A DNA stretch of 64,000 bases from Glebionis coronaria (lineage: Eukaryota; Streptophyta; Magnoliopsida; Asterales; Asteraceae). The first letter of the stretch is position 1. Each line of letters starts with the position of its first letter. The notes under the pieces are model-generated. The model worked only from the letters and a program-made list of their open reading frames with translations. It was not told where the DNA came from and did no database searches. A program made the translations under genes and the position numbers. This document shows positions 11,721 through 24,135 of the stretch, one piece after another. The stretch lies in contig CM046875.1 of the NCBI GenBank assembly GCA_025667525.1, forward strand, positions 201,662,125 through 201,726,124. The letters are read 5' to 3'.

Positions 11721-14700
11721 TGTAACACTCTCATTTTTCGTATCGGTACAGCGGAAGGGTCTTTTAGAGTGTTACGGGATAGCACAATAACTCCAATCAT
11801 AGACAACACATAAAAATGGTTGTACAAGGTTTAACAAACATTCATTCGATAAAAAGTTTCAAAAGCGTACAACAGGTCCCAAATTATACAGGTCATTAAG
11901 TTTACAAAACACAGATCGAATGAACATTTTTAATATTAAGTGTGGGCCATCAGAGTCGATCTCCATCCGGATTACCTTCAAGCACCTGAGATAGAAAACA
12001 TGCAAAAATCATATCAGCGAATGCCGAGTGAATTCATAGAGTTTAATGAAAACCGTTATATAAAACAATCATTTACATTCATTTAAAATCAGAACACAAG
12101 TATAATATCGGAAGTAAGTCCACATATTCCTAGTCAGGCAATATATAAATCAAGCATACATCTGAAACCGTCCATGAGACCGTAGTCTCTATATTACCAT
12201 GATAGGTAATATATTCATCGTTAATAGCGTCGTATCATATCGTTTATTTAGATTATATAGATTGAATAGATTATAGGATTATTATTAGCCGCATGACATT
12301 GTTACCTTACTATGAAAACAGCGGGCCGCAAACCCGACAAACAATTTGCCCATCTAAGTTAGCGTGTCGTCACAAAAATCACGCTATGGAATCTTCTCAT
12401 ACATAAATTCGCTTACCAATCAATGTGGTACGACGGGGATCAACCGTCAAGGCGCGAACTGGGGTGATCGTCCCCAAATAGTACTATCAAATGCATAAGC
12501 GTCTACCAAAACCCGGTAGTTCACAATTCATGCTAATGAGACTTTAAGTGACATAACCTAACTACTAATAATCCTTTTAGTCTCGAATATAGGGTCATAG
12601 CATCATTCGGGTCCATATCATTAAGCATACAATCGGGACTACTTGTGTTCTATTTTTATAAAAATCTATCATGTTATCTCCCTCGCGGGTTTACAAATCA
12701 TTTTATAAAACATTTAAAAGAGTGCGAGGCTATGAACTCACATTGTTAATGAAAGGCGGATTATCGGCTACGGGCGTGCTTCGGTCACGGAAACCTATAT
12801 AAATAATAATCGGTCTTAGACTCGGTCCAATGACTTTTATCAAAATAACAATATACATATGATGATTTTGTACATATGATGATGATCAAGTGGGTTTATA
12901 CATCCTTGTTTATTCATTTTAGTGTTTACGTTTTTGTAACGTCTTACTAGTTCACTAGTTTTACCGATTTTACCTATTTTAAGTCCATTAAGTCTTTTAT
13001 AAGTTCTTTAACTTGTTTTTACCCATTTTATACCTATATGATCAGTATATATACTTTTCATGTTGGGCCCAAATGGGTTAAGCCCAATAAGCTCTTTTTA
13101 CAAGTATTTATCTTATTAAGTCTAATTATTAGTCCAATAGGTTTAGTTAGCTCGTAAATGTCCGTAATTCTTATAGTTCGGGTTTTATCGGTTTTTACTT
13201 GTATTAGTTACTTATACATCAGTATACAACTTTTATAAACTTTACATTAGACGGGTTTGGTCGTCTAAGTTTTATTTGGCGAAAAACGTTAATTTTACGG
13301 CGATAGCCGAAAAAGTCGTAAAAATCAAGTTTATAGTTTTTATTACTTATAAATATTATTTTACCACCACTTATATAATTTACCCATTTAATTAACCTTT
13401 TATACATTTATATAAATAAGTTTTATAAGTTAGTGGGTTTATATTTTTACATTTTATACATTATAACGTGAGTGCTTATATAATAATAATAAACATTATT
13501 TCCAAAAATCTGATTTTTAACTTCATGTTCACTATTTTTACCATATCTAGAGTTCTACAATGACTTAGAAGCTCATTTTTGGATGACAAGTTCTTCATAA
13601 TATGTGCTACATATAACTTAGTTATAGCTACTGCCCATTTTGAGTCTAAGTTGCCTTAACAGTCCCTACAAAACTGCTTATTCAGATTACACCACCTAAC
13701 TTGTTTTGATCATATCTCACTCATTATTTTGATTCCATTGCATGGCCAACTCTCACATGTGTATAACATCATCTACTTACTTTAAATGGATCAAACCATG
13801 CAAATTTATCAGTTCATCTTTTAGTTATCTACTGTTTTTATACAGCCAACTAAATAGTCAAGATTTTAGCTTTATTTCTTATAGTTATCATCATTTTTAA
13901 GCATATTTATCAACACTTGATCCCCACACAACATTTTTATCATCATATATACATCATATACATATACAAAATGAAATAAAATACATTTGTTCATTACAAA
14001 ATAATAAGAGAAAAATGTAGAGGATGATCTTCTTTACCAATCCAAGTGGATTTCTTGTTTTAGGAAGACAAGAACTTGATGAACACAACAAGTATCTCCA
14101 AGACCATCAAATATCAAGAACATAGGTTGGAAAATCAGCCCTAGGACACAAGCAAATCACCTCCAAAGATGTTAATATGGCCACCAAATGATCAAGGCTT
14201 CAAGAGGACACCTTAATAGGACTAGTAAACATGTGGTTTATGGCTAGAAAATATCAAGAATGGTGTTTGTTGCTTTATTTGGGACGGCACAAGGGAGGGT
14301 TTGAGAGAGTTTTTAGAGTGGTTTGCATGTAGGAAATGATAGAAATGAAACAAGTAGCTTGTTTTGTTTAGTGGTAAAGTGAAGTGGTAAAAGTTAGCTT
14401 AATGTGTAAGCATATGCTTACACATGTATAAGTTAGCTAAGACTTGATGCCACATATGTGTTGTGGTGTCAAGTTTGGCCGTCCCATATTGCTAGTGGGG
14501 TGGGACAAAGTGTTTTGTCCCATCTCACTAGTTTACGGGTATTTCTCGATTCTAGTTTTCTCGATTTGCGTGCCCTCGGGTCGTTTTACGAAAAACGTTT
14601 TTATAAATTATGAATCACCGTCACAAAACGGATCCAATAAAAATTGTCTCATCAAAAACGGAGTTCAAAAACGTAAATACGTAATCCTAAGGTTTCCGGT

Positions 14701-14842
14701 TTAGTCGTAAAAGACGCCAAATTATGCACGTAAGCCCAAATTTAAATCCGTAAATTGTGAGTTCGTCAACCAACACAAAAATAAGTTTCAAAATATTATA
14801 CGAGAAAATATTTCACTACCTGAAAATGTTAGATTTGTCACA
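11721..14842 (-). repeat. Element T 3' LTR (3122 bp)
   Basis: Downstream LTR in the element's own direction. It carries the inverted repeat GTAACACTCT / AGAGTGTTAC (11722-11731, 11766-11775) at its U5 end. Open frames within it (13219-13407, 14444-14704) recur in the other LTR only because LTRs are copies. They have no recognisable domain. Confidence 0.95.
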
Positions 14843-14854
14843 GCTTTTCCTCCT
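14843..14854 (-). promoter_or_regulatory. Element T polypurine tract
   Basis: Reads AGGAGGAAAAGC on the minus strand and directly abuts the 3' LTR, as expected for the plus-strand DNA primer of an LTR retrotransposon. Confidence 0.75.
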
Positions 14855-14883
14855 AAAAGGGATCAACGTCCTCGTGATCCATT

Positions 14884-17619
14884 TCATTTGAATGTCCGTT
14901 TCTTATTGAAATCGAAGAGGTGCGGATATTTCTTCCACATTTCATCCTCTCGTTCCCAAGTATACTCCGGTCCATGCTTTAAATTCCATCGGATTTTGAC
15001 AATAGGTATCCGACTTTGTTTCAGTTGCTTTACCTCACGGTCCATAACTTCTACGGGCTCTTCGATAAAATGCAACTTCCCATCTATTCGAACCTTACCT
15101 AAAGGAATTTTCTCATCACTCACTACTAGACATTTCTTCAGATTAGATACATGGAATGTGTTGTGAACACCATGAAGTTCTGGGGGTAACTCTAGTTTGT
15201 AAGCCACCAGACCTACTCTAGATAAAATCTTAAAGGGTCCAATATAACGGGGATTCAATTTTCCTCGTTTTCCAAATCTTATAACGCCTTTCCATGGCGA
15301 TACCTTCAACATTACTCGGTCACCCACTTCAAACTCCATTGGCTTCCGCCGCACATCCGCGTAACTTTTCTGTCTACTACGGGCAGTCAACAACCTCTTC
15401 TTAATCTGAACTATCATCTTCGTAGTCTCCCGGATCAATTTCGGTCCCGTGAGCTGGGTATCCCCAACTTCACTCCAACATACAGGAGATCTACACTTCC
15501 TACCATACAAAGCTTCAAACGGTGCAGCCTTAATACTAGAATGGTAACTATTGTTATACGAAAACTCTGCTAACGACAAATGTTTATCCCAATTCTTACC
15601 AAAGTCTAACACACAAGCTCTCAACATATCTTCCAGTGTTTGTATCGTCCTTTCACTCTGCCCATCAGTCTGGGGGTGATAAGCAGTGCTCATATCGAGA
15701 TTCGTTCCCAAAGATCTTTGGAGAGATTTCCAAAAATTCGATGCGAATCTAGGATCTCGATCTGAAATGATCGATACAGGCACTCCATGCTTGCATACAA
15801 CATTATCAAGGTATATTCGAGTCAGCTTCTCCAGTGAGAACTGCTCCTTAACCGGAATGAAGTGTGCTGATTTGGTCAGTCTATCAACAATAACCCAAAT
15901 CGAATTGTTTCCAGATGATGTTCTAGGAAGCTTGGTGATAAAGTCCATTGTAATTCGCTCCCACTTCCATTCAGGAATCTTTGGCTGTTGAAGTAGTCCT
16001 GATGGTTTTTGATGTTCGGCTTTAACTCTAGCACAAGTCAAGCATTGAAGAACATACATAGCTATGTCAGCTTTCATATTCGGCCACCAGTACAACTTCT
16101 TCAAATCATGGTACATCTTATCAGATCCCGGATGAATGGAATACTTAGATTTATGGGATTCTAACATAATCAGATCTCTTAAGCCTCCAAACTTAGGTAT
16201 CCACATACGATCTCTTAAGCATTTCACTCCATCAGCTCTAACATCTAAAGGATCTCCTTCTCCTCGGAACCCTTCATTAACAAAATTCTCCTTCTTACAA
16301 GCTTCTATTTGCGCATTTCTAATTTGCTCAGGCAAATTATTGTGCACGGTCAAGACTAGAGAACGCACCCTGATAGGCTCTCTATCTTTCCTACTCAACG
16401 CATCAGCAAAAACATTAGCTTTTCCTGGGTGATATTTTATATCACAATCATAATCACTTAACAACTCTATCCATCTTCGTTGCCTCATGTTCAATTCCTT
16501 CTGATCGAGAATATACTGTAGGCTTTTGTGATCGGTGAATACCGTACACTTGGTGCCATACAGATAATGTCTCCATAACCTAAGAGCAAAGACCACCGCT
16601 CCTAGCTCAAGATCATGAGTAGCATAATTCTCCTCATTCTTCCTCAATTGCCTAGAAGCATAAGCTATCACTTTCTCTCTCTGCATCAAAACAGCTCCAT
16701 AACCTCTAAGAGATGCATCACAATACACTACAAAATCTTCACTCCCTTCGGGTAATGATAAGATTGGCGCACTACATAATTTTTGCTTCAATGTCTGAAA
16801 TGCTCCATCTTCATCACTTCCCCAAACGAAAGGTTTATTCTTCTGAGTAAGCTTAGTCAAGGGTTTAGCAATCAAAGAGAATTCTTTAATGAATCGCCTA
16901 TGATAGCCAACCAATCCTAAGAACTGTCGCACTTTCGTTGGCGTTGTCGGTGCAGACCAATTCTTAATAGCTTCAACCTTTGCAGGATCAACATGAATTC
17001 CATCTATGTTAATCACATGACCAAGAAATTGCACAGAATCTAACCAGAAATCACATTTCGAAAACTTAGCATACAATCGTTCATCCTTCAACAACTTCAA
17101 AACAATCCTCAAATGTTCTCTATGTTCATCTTCATTCTTAGAATAGATTAGAATATCGTCAATAAACACGATCACAAATTTATCCAAGTAGGGCTTGCAC
17201 ACTCGATTCATTAAATCCATGAAAACCGCAGGTGCGTTAGGTAACCCAAATGGCATTACTTGAAATTCATAGTGTCCATAACGAGTTCTAAATGCAGTTA
17301 TAGGAATATCTTCTTCACAGACGCGAAGTTGGTGATATCCTGACCGCAAATCTATCTTAGAATACACACTAGATCCTTGCAGTTGATCAAACAAATCATC
17401 AATCCTAGGTAAAGGATATCGATTCTTAATTGTCAACTTATTCAGTTCCCTATAATCAATGCACATACGAAAAGATCCATCCTTCTTCTTAACGAACAAG
17501 ACTGGAGCTCCCCAAGGTGACGAGCTCGGTCGAATAAAACCTTTATCAGACAACTCCTTAAGTTGCTCAGATAACTCCTTTAATTCAGAAGGGGCTAATC
17601 GGTAAGGCGCACGTGCCAC
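14884..17619 (-). CDS. pol: Element T Pol: reverse transcriptase, RNase H, integrase, chromodomain
   Basis: Open for 911 codons. RT spans about residues 1-190, with catalytic Asp90 ([12 protein letters not shown]) and FIDD at 152-155. RNase H follows at about 280-420 ([36 protein letters not shown]). Integrase spans about 460-780: a zinc-binding part with two His and CLTCARVK, catalytic acids in [16 protein letters not shown] and DGQSERTIQ, and the GPF module. The C-terminal chromodomain-like part contains [18 protein letters not shown] and the closing YTWERED...YPHLF, typical of chromoviruses, where it steers insertion to marked chromatin. No internal stop is seen and every key residue is present. 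The open frame does not include the true N-terminus: a one-base frameshift near 17707 separates it from the protease frame. The listed start is simply the first Met. Confidence 0.93.
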   Translation of the reverse strand: MARAPYRLAPSELKELSEQLKELSDKGFIRPSSSPWGAPVLFVKKKDGSFRMCIDYRELNKLTIKNRYPLPRIDDLFDQLQGSSVYSKIDLRSGYHQLRVCEEDIPITAFRTRYGHYEFQVMPFGLPNAPAVFMDLMNRVCKPYLDKFVIVFIDDILIYSKNEDEHREHLRIVLKLLKDERLYAKFSKCDFWLDSVQFLGHVINIDGIHVDPAKVEAIKNWSAPTTPTKVRQFLGLVGYHRRFIKEFSLIAKPLTKLTQKNKPFVWGSDEDGAFQTLKQKLCSAPILSLPEGSEDFVVYCDASLRGYGAVLMQREKVIAYASRQLRKNEENYATHDLELGAVVFALRLWRHYLYGTKCTVFTDHKSLQYILDQKELNMRQRRWIELLSDYDCDIKYHPGKANVFADALSRKDREPIRVRSLVLTVHNNLPEQIRNAQIEACKKENFVNEGFRGEGDPLDVRADGVKCLRDRMWIPKFGGLRDLIMLESHKSKYSIHPGSDKMYHDLKKLYWWPNMKADIAMYVLQCLTCARVKAEHQKPSGLLQQPKIPEWKWERITMDFITKLPRTSSGNNSIWVIVDRLTKSAHFIPVKEQFSLEKLTRIYLDNVVCKHGVPVSIISDRDPRFASNFWKSLQRSLGTNLDMSTAYHPQTDGQSERTIQTLEDMLRACVLDFGKNWDKHLSLAEFSYNNSYHSSIKAAPFEALYGRKCRSPVCWSEVGDTQLTGPKLIRETTKMIVQIKKRLLTARSRQKSYADVRRKPMEFEVGDRVMLKVSPWKGVIRFGKRGKLNPRYIGPFKILSRVGLVAYKLELPPELHGVHNTFHVSNLKKCLVVSDEKIPLGKVRIDGKLHFIEEPVEVMDREVKQLKQSRIPIVKIRWNLKHGPEYTWEREDEMWKKYPHLFDFNKKRTFK

Positions 17620-17663
17620 CGGTGCAGCACCAGGAATTAAATCGATTCGAAACTCTACTTGCC

Positions 17664-18299
17664 TTATCGGTGGAAGTCCAGGTAAATCTTTAGGAAATAC
17701 CTCAGGAATTCACAAATAATAGGTACATCTTCCAATCGTTTCTCCCTAGACTCATTCCCGGTCACTTGAGCTAAGAATAACTCACAACCGTTCCTGATGT
17801 ACTTTTGGACTTTAATACATGAAACGATTTTCAAACGGGATTCACCTCGACTACCATCAATTACTAACGTCCTATTCCTAAGAGGAATCTTAACTTTCTT
17901 CTCTCCACATAAAATAGTAGCATTATTCAACGACAACCAATCCATACCAATAATAATATCGAAACTACCTAATTCTATCAACATCAAATCAATCGGAAAG
18001 GAATGGTTCAAGAGATTTAGAGAGCATCCTTCTAATAGCTTATTAGTTTTCACTAATTTACCATCAGCCAATTCTACCTCGTAACTGGTACTTATCTCAA
18101 CAGGTTCAATATCAATAAGGGCACTAAATTTAGTGGATACAAAGCTCCTATCGGCACCTGAATCGAATAAAGCAACAGCATAATGATTGTTGAGTAAAAA
18201 CGTACCGGTAACGACATTCGGATCCTCTTTCTTCACCTCAATTGTTCCAAGTTGGTAGATACCACCCTGGGGGTTTCTTCCAGGTACAATCGCTTTCAA
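17664..18299 (-). CDS. Element T protease (aspartic, retropepsin-like), frame-shifted
   Basis: Contains the active-site motif [13 protein letters not shown] and the later IIIGMDWLS, typical of Gypsy proteases that cut Gag-Pol. The open frame begins at a non-ATG codon because upstream it runs on from the Gag zinc fingers; gag and protease are normally one frame in this lineage. At the far end the frame falls out near 17707, where one T seems to be missing from the codon after GAA; the next frame then reads [13 protein letters not shown] and runs into RT. Whether this is a real mutation or a sequence error cannot be told here. Confidence 0.85.
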   Translation of the reverse strand: MKAIVPGRNPQGGIYQLGTIEVKKEDPNVVTGTFLLNNHYAVALFDSGADRSFVSTKFSALIDIEPVEISTSYEVELADGKLVKTNKLLEGCSLNLLNHSFPIDLMLIELGSFDIIIGMDWLSLNNATILCGEKKVKIPLRNRTLVIDGSRGESRLKIVSCIKVQKYIRNGCELFLAQVTGNESREKRLEDVPIICEFLRYFLKIYLDFHR

Positions 18300-19426
18300 C
18301 TTGGGGCATTCCGATTTCCTATGACCTTCTTCATTGTAGTTGAAGCAAATGGTTCCCTTCTTACACCTTTCAACCTTGTGTCCAAGCTTTCCGCAATTTC
18401 GGCACTTCCAGCAGTCGCCAGCATGCCTCTTGTTGCCACACTTAGGACATCTATCATCGTTGCGTGGTGTGTTGTTGGTAAGAGCATTTGCATTCCCCTT
18501 TTCTTGTTCTGACGGCGATTGAAATTCTTCCTATTATCACCTCTATCTACACGATCACCGTCTCCCTTTCTTTTCTCACCTACACGGGCTTCATCTTCCT
18601 TATCCTGAATTATCTGTCCAATGAGTTGGTAAGCCATTCGAACAGCATCATCAATGGTCAGTGGTTTCGATGATGTCACGTCCCCCCGGATATTCCTGGT
18701 CAACCCTTTCACATATTGCTCAATTCGGATCTCTTCGGGTTCAACCAATCGAGGACATAGCAAGGCCAACTCATGGAATCGGTTCGTGTAACTATCAATG
18801 TCCACACCTTTCATTCTCAAATGAATCAACTCCTGTTCTAACCTAATGATCACACTACGAGGACAAAACTCCAAAGTCATCCACTTCTTAATTTCAGCCC
18901 AAGGAGTAGCATTAGCAGCATCAAGACCCATGAAAGCAATTCTCCCGTTCCACCAAGTCAACGCACGACCTTTAAGAGTAGCCATAGCAAAAGTCACCTT
19001 ATCTTCCTCCTTACACTTACTAATCCTAAACACCGATTCAATCTTTTCAATCCACTGGCTTAGTCCTACAGCACCTTCAGTTCCATTAAAAGGTAGAGGT
19101 TCACACTTCATGAACGTCACATAAGTACAGCCACCAACTTCAGGTGCATTCGTTCCAAGTCCTCCTACATTTCCTCCAGCATTAGCATTCACATTATTAG
19201 CATTCACATTCACATTAGTACCGCCAATTCCACTACCGCCAGCTAAACTACCGCCAGCTCCACTACCGCCAGCTCCACTACCGCCAGCTTCATTTCTAGC
19301 ATTTGCCATAAATTCAGTCATAGATGCGGTAACTTGCTCCGTAATAATCCTACGTACATCATCCTCAGTCACAGCCTTCTTGGGCGGCATAGTTCTATAA
19401 TTCCACAATTTCAAAGCATTAAGCAT
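18296..19426 (-). CDS. gag: Element T Gag (capsid-like domain and zinc fingers), frame-shifted
   Basis: The structural protein that packages the element RNA. Met13 (19390), giving MPPKKAV, is a likelier start than the first Met. Residues ~50-95 are Gly/Asn-rich with GGSGAGGSGAGG repeats. Residues ~115-270 match the plant retrotransposon gag domain (LTWWNGR, EFCPRS, RMKGVDIDSYTNRFHELA, YVKGL). After RRQNKKR the frame is lost at an A/G run near 18494-18505. In the neighbouring frame, zinc fingers follow: CPKCGNKRHAGDC, CRNCGKLGHKVERC, and a third whose second Cys is Tyr (CFNYNEEGH). That frame continues into the protease, so one base was probably gained or lost in gag. Everything else is open. 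Confidence 0.88.
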   Translation of the reverse strand: MLNALKLWNYRTMPPKKAVTEDDVRRIITEQVTASMTEFMANARNEAGGSGAGGSGAGGSLAGGSGIGGTNVNVNANNVNANAGGNVGGLGTNAPEVGGCTYVTFMKCEPLPFNGTEGAVGLSQWIEKIESVFRISKCKEEDKVTFAMATLKGRALTWWNGRIAFMGLDAANATPWAEIKKWMTLEFCPRSVIIRLEQELIHLRMKGVDIDSYTNRFHELALLCPRLVEPEEIRIEQYVKGLTRNIRGDVTSSKPLTIDDAVRMAYQLIGQIIQDKEDEARVGEKRKGDGDRVDRGDNRKNFNRRQNKKRGMQMLLPTTHHATMIDVLSVATRGMLATAGSAEIAESLDTRLKGVRREPFASTTMKKVIGNRNAPS

Positions 19427-19676
19427 TCATCCAACAAAGGATTCATATAATATGGATTGAATTCATAATCAAGATACAAATAAGGCACAATATGGATTTC
19501 AAGACAAGATACATATTTCATTCGATCTGAAACAAAAGTATTGTCTTAGTACATCCATATCAAAGTTCTAGCACTATATACACTCAAAATTCGTGCCAAG
19601 TCTACTACTAACAAGTCGGTTCAGTCAAAGCTACAAGCACAAAAGATATAAAGGTCACTACTAAATACAGACTGGT
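19427..19676 (-). other. Spacer between the extra ORF and gag
   Basis: About 250 bp, AT-rich, with no open frame of note. It separates the stop of the extra ORF (19677) from the first possible gag Met. Confidence 0.5.
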
Positions 19677-20734
19677 CTACTGAGAACCGCCAGATGGTCC
19701 ATCATCCATCGTCTTCTGGATCTTCGCCGGACGATCACTAGACACATCTTCAGCTGGGTGCTTACGGATTACTCCTCTTTCAACCATGTCGGCATAAAAT
19801 CTACTATTCCATCTTGGGATATATTCAACTCCTTTTCGGCTTTCTCATGCATCGCACGAGCCACACTCAACTGAATCTCCATAGAATTCACCTTTCTCTT
19901 CATGGCAGCATACTCACCACTTTCCAATACCGATAACCTCCTAAAAGCCTCATTCAATCCACGCTCTACATCACTCAAATCCAAACTAAGCAATTCTCGC
20001 TCTTTCTCGCCAACCTTAGTCTTCGACTCCAAATAAGCAACCTGAGTCTGAACAACACCTAATCCAACCTCTGTCACACAACTCTTAACACGGGAAGCAT
20101 CTAGATCACGTCTCAAGGCCCATGGTGAAAGACCATCAATATGAGTAGCCTCTCGAGTACTAGACGACTCTCCTATCTCACATCTACGAGTAGAAATACC
20201 ATCGGTACCGTCAGGTGCATCGTCATCCTCATCCTCCTCTGATTCAGAATCAGATTCAGACGATTCAGACATTTTGTCCCTAGGTAACTCATCCTCAGAA
20301 TCAGACAAACAAACTGGTGGGGGCAAAGGCTCGCCCTTTGGAACATCATACGGATAAATAAGCTCAGCTTCCTCATCGTCATCAACCTCAACATCTATAC
20401 CTACATCCTCCTCGACATCCTCGTCGTCAATCTCGTCATCTAAATTATCTAACCCAATCTCATCCTCATTCTCAATATCAACATTCTCAATCTCCACATT
20501 CCCAATCTCCACATTCTCATTACCCACATTCTTAATATCCACATTCTCTACTAAGTCAACCTGAGGGGCAATCTGATCTCCTAGTCCTAACTCGGGCTCG
20601 GGATCCTCAAATGGTTCCTCCTCATCATCGATATCATAATCTACTAAGTCTAAATAAGGATCATCTTCTATATTAGGTTCGGGAATAGCATGGTTTTCTA
20701 CAGGAATATTAGGGTCAGCCATGACAATCTGCAT
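19677..20734 (-). CDS. Element T extra ORF upstream of gag: acidic and coiled-coil protein
   Basis: Lies between the 5' LTR and gag in the element's own direction. The open frame 19769-20734 gives 321 residues. Met5 (MADPN) is an equally likely start. Residues ~15-175 are extremely acidic with repeats of the type NVEIGNVEIENVDIEN and a Ser/Asp/Glu block (SESSESDSESEEDEDDD), followed by GESSSTRE. Residues ~205-310 have heptad-like, charged, probably coiled-coil character. Near 19828 a one-base shift seems to have cut the real C-terminus: the neighbouring frame continues as RFYADMVERGVIRKH and stops at 19677. I recall similarly placed acidic/coiled-coil proteins in annotations of Asteraceae chromoviruses. 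The function is unknown. A role in nuclear or chromatin binding would be guesswork. Confidence 0.75.
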
Positions 20735-20996
20735 TTATATATATATCTCGTATTAGGATAACATACTAGTTAAACAATTACATAATGAAATCACGATATA
20801 TACATATATATAAATCAAATTATATATATTAAAATATATATCTTCTCGATAGGGCTTGTTGGTAACGTCGGAGATCTCTGGCACCGTTATAGTCAAAAGA
20901 TTTTTCAAATATTTTTCTCAAATGTTCATTGTCAAAAGATTTTGAAAAGTTTTGTTCAAAACCTTGGTTTTTAAAATCTTTTGTTCTCTACAACGA
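20735..20996 (-). other. Element T 5' leader
   Basis: AT-rich untranslated leader between the primer site and the extra ORF, with TATATA runs (20737-20842) and short repeats of TTTTGAAAA/CAAAAGATTT type. No gene seen. Confidence 0.6.
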
Positions 20997-21010
20997 GAGC
21001 TCTGGTACCA
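20997..21010 (-). promoter_or_regulatory. Element T primer binding site (initiator Met tRNA-like)
   Basis: Reads TGGTACCAGAGCTC on the minus strand, three bases after the 5' LTR. The usual plant site complementary to initiator Met tRNA is TGGTATCAGAGC, so there is one mismatch. Confidence 0.8.
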
Positions 21011-21013
21011 AAC

Positions 21014-24000
21014 TGTAACACTCTCATTTTTCATATCGGTACAGCGGAAGGGCCTTTCAGAGTGTTACGGGATAGCACAATAACTCCAATCATAGACAAC
21101 ACATAAAAATGGTTGTACAAGGTTTAACAAACATTCATTCGATAAAAAGTTTCAAAAGTGTACAACAGTTCCCAAATTATACAGGTCATTAAGTTTACAC
21201 AACACAGATCGAATGAACATTTTTAATATTAAGTGTGGGCAATCAGAGTCGATCTCCATCCGGATTACCTTCAAGAACCTGAGATAGAAAACATGCAAAA
21301 ATCATATCAGCGAATGCCGAGTGAATTCATAGAGTTTAATGAAAACCGTTATATAAAACAATCATTTACATTAATTTAAAATCAGAACACAAGTATAATA
21401 TCGGAAGTAAGTCCACATATTGCTAGTCAGGCAATATATAAATCAAGCATACATCTGAAACCGTCCATGAGACCGTAGTCTCTATATTACCATGATAGGT
21501 AATATATTCATCGTTAATAGCGTCGTATCATATCGTTTATTTAGATTATATAGATTGAATAGATTATAGGATTATTATTAGCCGCATGACATTGTTACCT
21601 TACTATGAAAACAGCGGGCCGCGAACCCGACAAACAATTTGCCCATCTAAGTTAGCGTGTCGTCACAAAAATCACGCTATGGAATCTTCTCATACATAAA
21701 TTCGCTTACCAATCAATGTGGTACGACGGGGATCAACCGTCAAGGCGCGAACTGGGGTGATCGTCCCCAAATAGTACTATCAAATGCATAAGCGTCTACC
21801 AAAACCCGGTAGTTCACAATTCATGCTAATGGGACTTTAAGTGACATAACCTAACTACTAATAATCCTTTTAGTCTCGAATATAGGGTCATAGCATCATT
21901 CGGGTCCATATCATTAAGCATACAATCGGGACTACTTGTGTTCTATTTTTATAAAAATCTAGCATGTTATCTCCCTCGCGGGTTTACAAATCATTTTATA
22001 AAACATTTAAAAGAGTGTGAGGCTATGAACTCACGTTGTTAATGAAAGGCGGATTATCGGCTACGGGCGTGCTTCGGTCACGGAAACCTATATAAATAAT
22101 AATCGGTCTTAGACTCGGTCCAATGACTTTTATCAAAATAACAATATACATATGATGATTTTGTACATATGATGATGATCAAGTGGGTTTATACATCCTT
22201 GTTTATTCATTTTAGTGTTTACGTTTTGGTAACGTCTTACTAGTTCACTAGTTTTACCGATTTTACCTATTTTAAGTCCATTAAGTCTTTTATAAGTTCT
22301 TTAACTTGTTTTTACCCATTTTATACCTATATGATCAGTATATATACTTTTCATGTTGGGCCCAAATGGGTTAAGCCCAATAAGCTCTTTTTACAAGTAT
22401 TTATCTTATTAAGTCTAATTATTAGTCCAATAGGTTTAGTTAGCTCGTAAATGTCCGTAATTCTTATAGTTCGGGTTTTATCGGTTTTTACTTGTATTAG
22501 TTACTTATACATCAGTATACAACTTTTATAAACTTTACATTAGACGGGTTTGGTCGTCTAAGTTTTATTTGGCGAAAAACGTTAATTTTACGGCGATAGC
22601 CGAAAAAGTCGTAAAAATCAAGTTTATAGTTTTTATTACTTATAAATATTATTTTACCACCATTAATATAATTTACCCATTTAATTAACCTTTTATACAT
22701 TTATATAAATAAGTTTTATAAGTTAGTGGGTTTATATTTTTACATTTTATACATTATAATGTGAGTGCTTATATAATAATAATAAACATTATTTCCAAAA
22801 ATCTGATTTTTAACTTCATGTTCACCATTTTTACCATATCTAGAGTTCTACAATGACTTAGAAGCTCATTTTTGGATGAAAAGTTCTTCATAATATGTGC
22901 TACATATAACTTAGTTATATCTACTGCCCATTTTGAGTCTAAGTTGCCTTAACAGTCCCTACAAAACTGCTTATTCAGATTACACCACCTAACTTGTTTT
23001 GATCATATCTCACTCATTATTTTGATTCCATTGCATGGCCAACTCTCACATGTGTATAACATCATCTACTTACTGTAAATGGATCAAACCATGAAAATTT
23101 ATCAGTTCATCTTTTAGTTATCTACTGTTTTTATACAGCCAACTAAATAGTCATGATTTTAGCTTCATTTCTTATAGTTATCATCATTTTTAAGCATATT
23201 TATCAACACTTGATCCCCACACAACATTTTTATCATAATATATACATCATATACATATCAAAAATGAAAGAAAATACATTTGTTCTTTACAAAATAATAA
23301 GAGAAAAATGTAAAGGATGATCTTCTTTACCAATCCAAGTGGATTTCTTGTTTTAGGAAGACAAGAACTTGATGAACACAACAAGTATCTCCAAGACCAT
23401 CAAATATCAAGAACATAGGTTGGAAAATCAGCCCTAGGACACAAGCAAATCACCTCCAAAGATGTTAATATGGCCACCAAATGATCAAGGCTTCAAGAGA
23501 ACACCTTAATAGGACTAGTAAACATGTGGTTTATGGCTAGAAAAGATCAAGAATGGTGTTTGTTGCTTTATTTGGGACGGCACAAGGGAGGGTTTGAGAG
23601 ATTTTTTAGAGTGGTTTGCATGTAGGAAATGATAGAAATGAAACAAGTAGCTTGTTTTGTTTAGTGGTAAAGTGAAGTGGTAAAAGTTAGCTTAATGTGT
23701 AAGCATATGCTTACACATGTATAAGTTAGCTAAGACTTGATGCCACATATGTGTTGTGGTGTCAAGTTTGGCCGTCCCATATTGCTAGTGGGGTGGGACA
23801 AAGTGTTTTGTCCCATCTCACTAGTTTACGGGTATTTCTCGATTCTAGTTTTCTCGATTTGCGTGCCCTCGGGACGTTTTACGAAAAACGTTTTTATAAA
23901 TTATGAATCACCGTCACAAAACGAATCCAATAAAAATTGTCTCATCAAAAACGGAGTTCAAAAACGTAAATACGTAATCCTAAGGTTTCCGGTTTAGTCG

Positions 24001-24135
24001 TAAAAGACGCCAAATTATGCACGTAAGCCCAAATTTAAATCCGTAAATTGTGAGTTCGTCAACCAACACATAAATAAGTTTCAAAATATTATACGAGAAA
24101 ATATTTCACTACCTGAAAATGTTAGATTTGTCACA
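21014..24135 (-). repeat. Element T 5' LTR (3122 bp)
   Basis: Same length as the 3' LTR with only scattered substitutions. The U5-end inverted repeat GTAACACTCT / AGAGTGTTAC is at 21015-21024 and 21059-21068, right next to the primer site. No clear TATA box is seen in the expected U3 part. Confidence 0.95.

Larger units (their letters stand above)
11721..24135 (-). mobile_element. Element T: complete Tekay-type chromovirus (Ty3/Gypsy), 12.4 kb
   Basis: Both LTRs are 3122 bp (11721-14842 and 21014-24135), start TGTAACACTC and end GTCACA on the plus strand, and are flanked by the duplication GATTT (11716-11720, 24136-24140). On the minus strand the order is 5' LTR, primer site, extra acidic ORF, gag, protease, RT-RNase H-integrase-chromodomain, polypurine tract, 3' LTR. 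Chromodomain, FIDD-type RT and an iMet-like primer site fit the Tekay/Del lineage. By eye I count roughly 35-45 mismatches between the LTRs, about 1.2 percent, so it is young. Inserted in the 3' LTR of element B. Confidence 0.95.

Noticed and set aside
13219..14704. Small open frames at 13219-13407 and 14444-14704, also at 22512 and 23737
   Set aside because: Duplicated with the Tekay LTRs, no recognisable content, likely chance.
14888..19124. Plus-strand open frames of 60-101 codons opposite gag and pol of element T
   Set aside because: Shadows of the real minus-strand genes.
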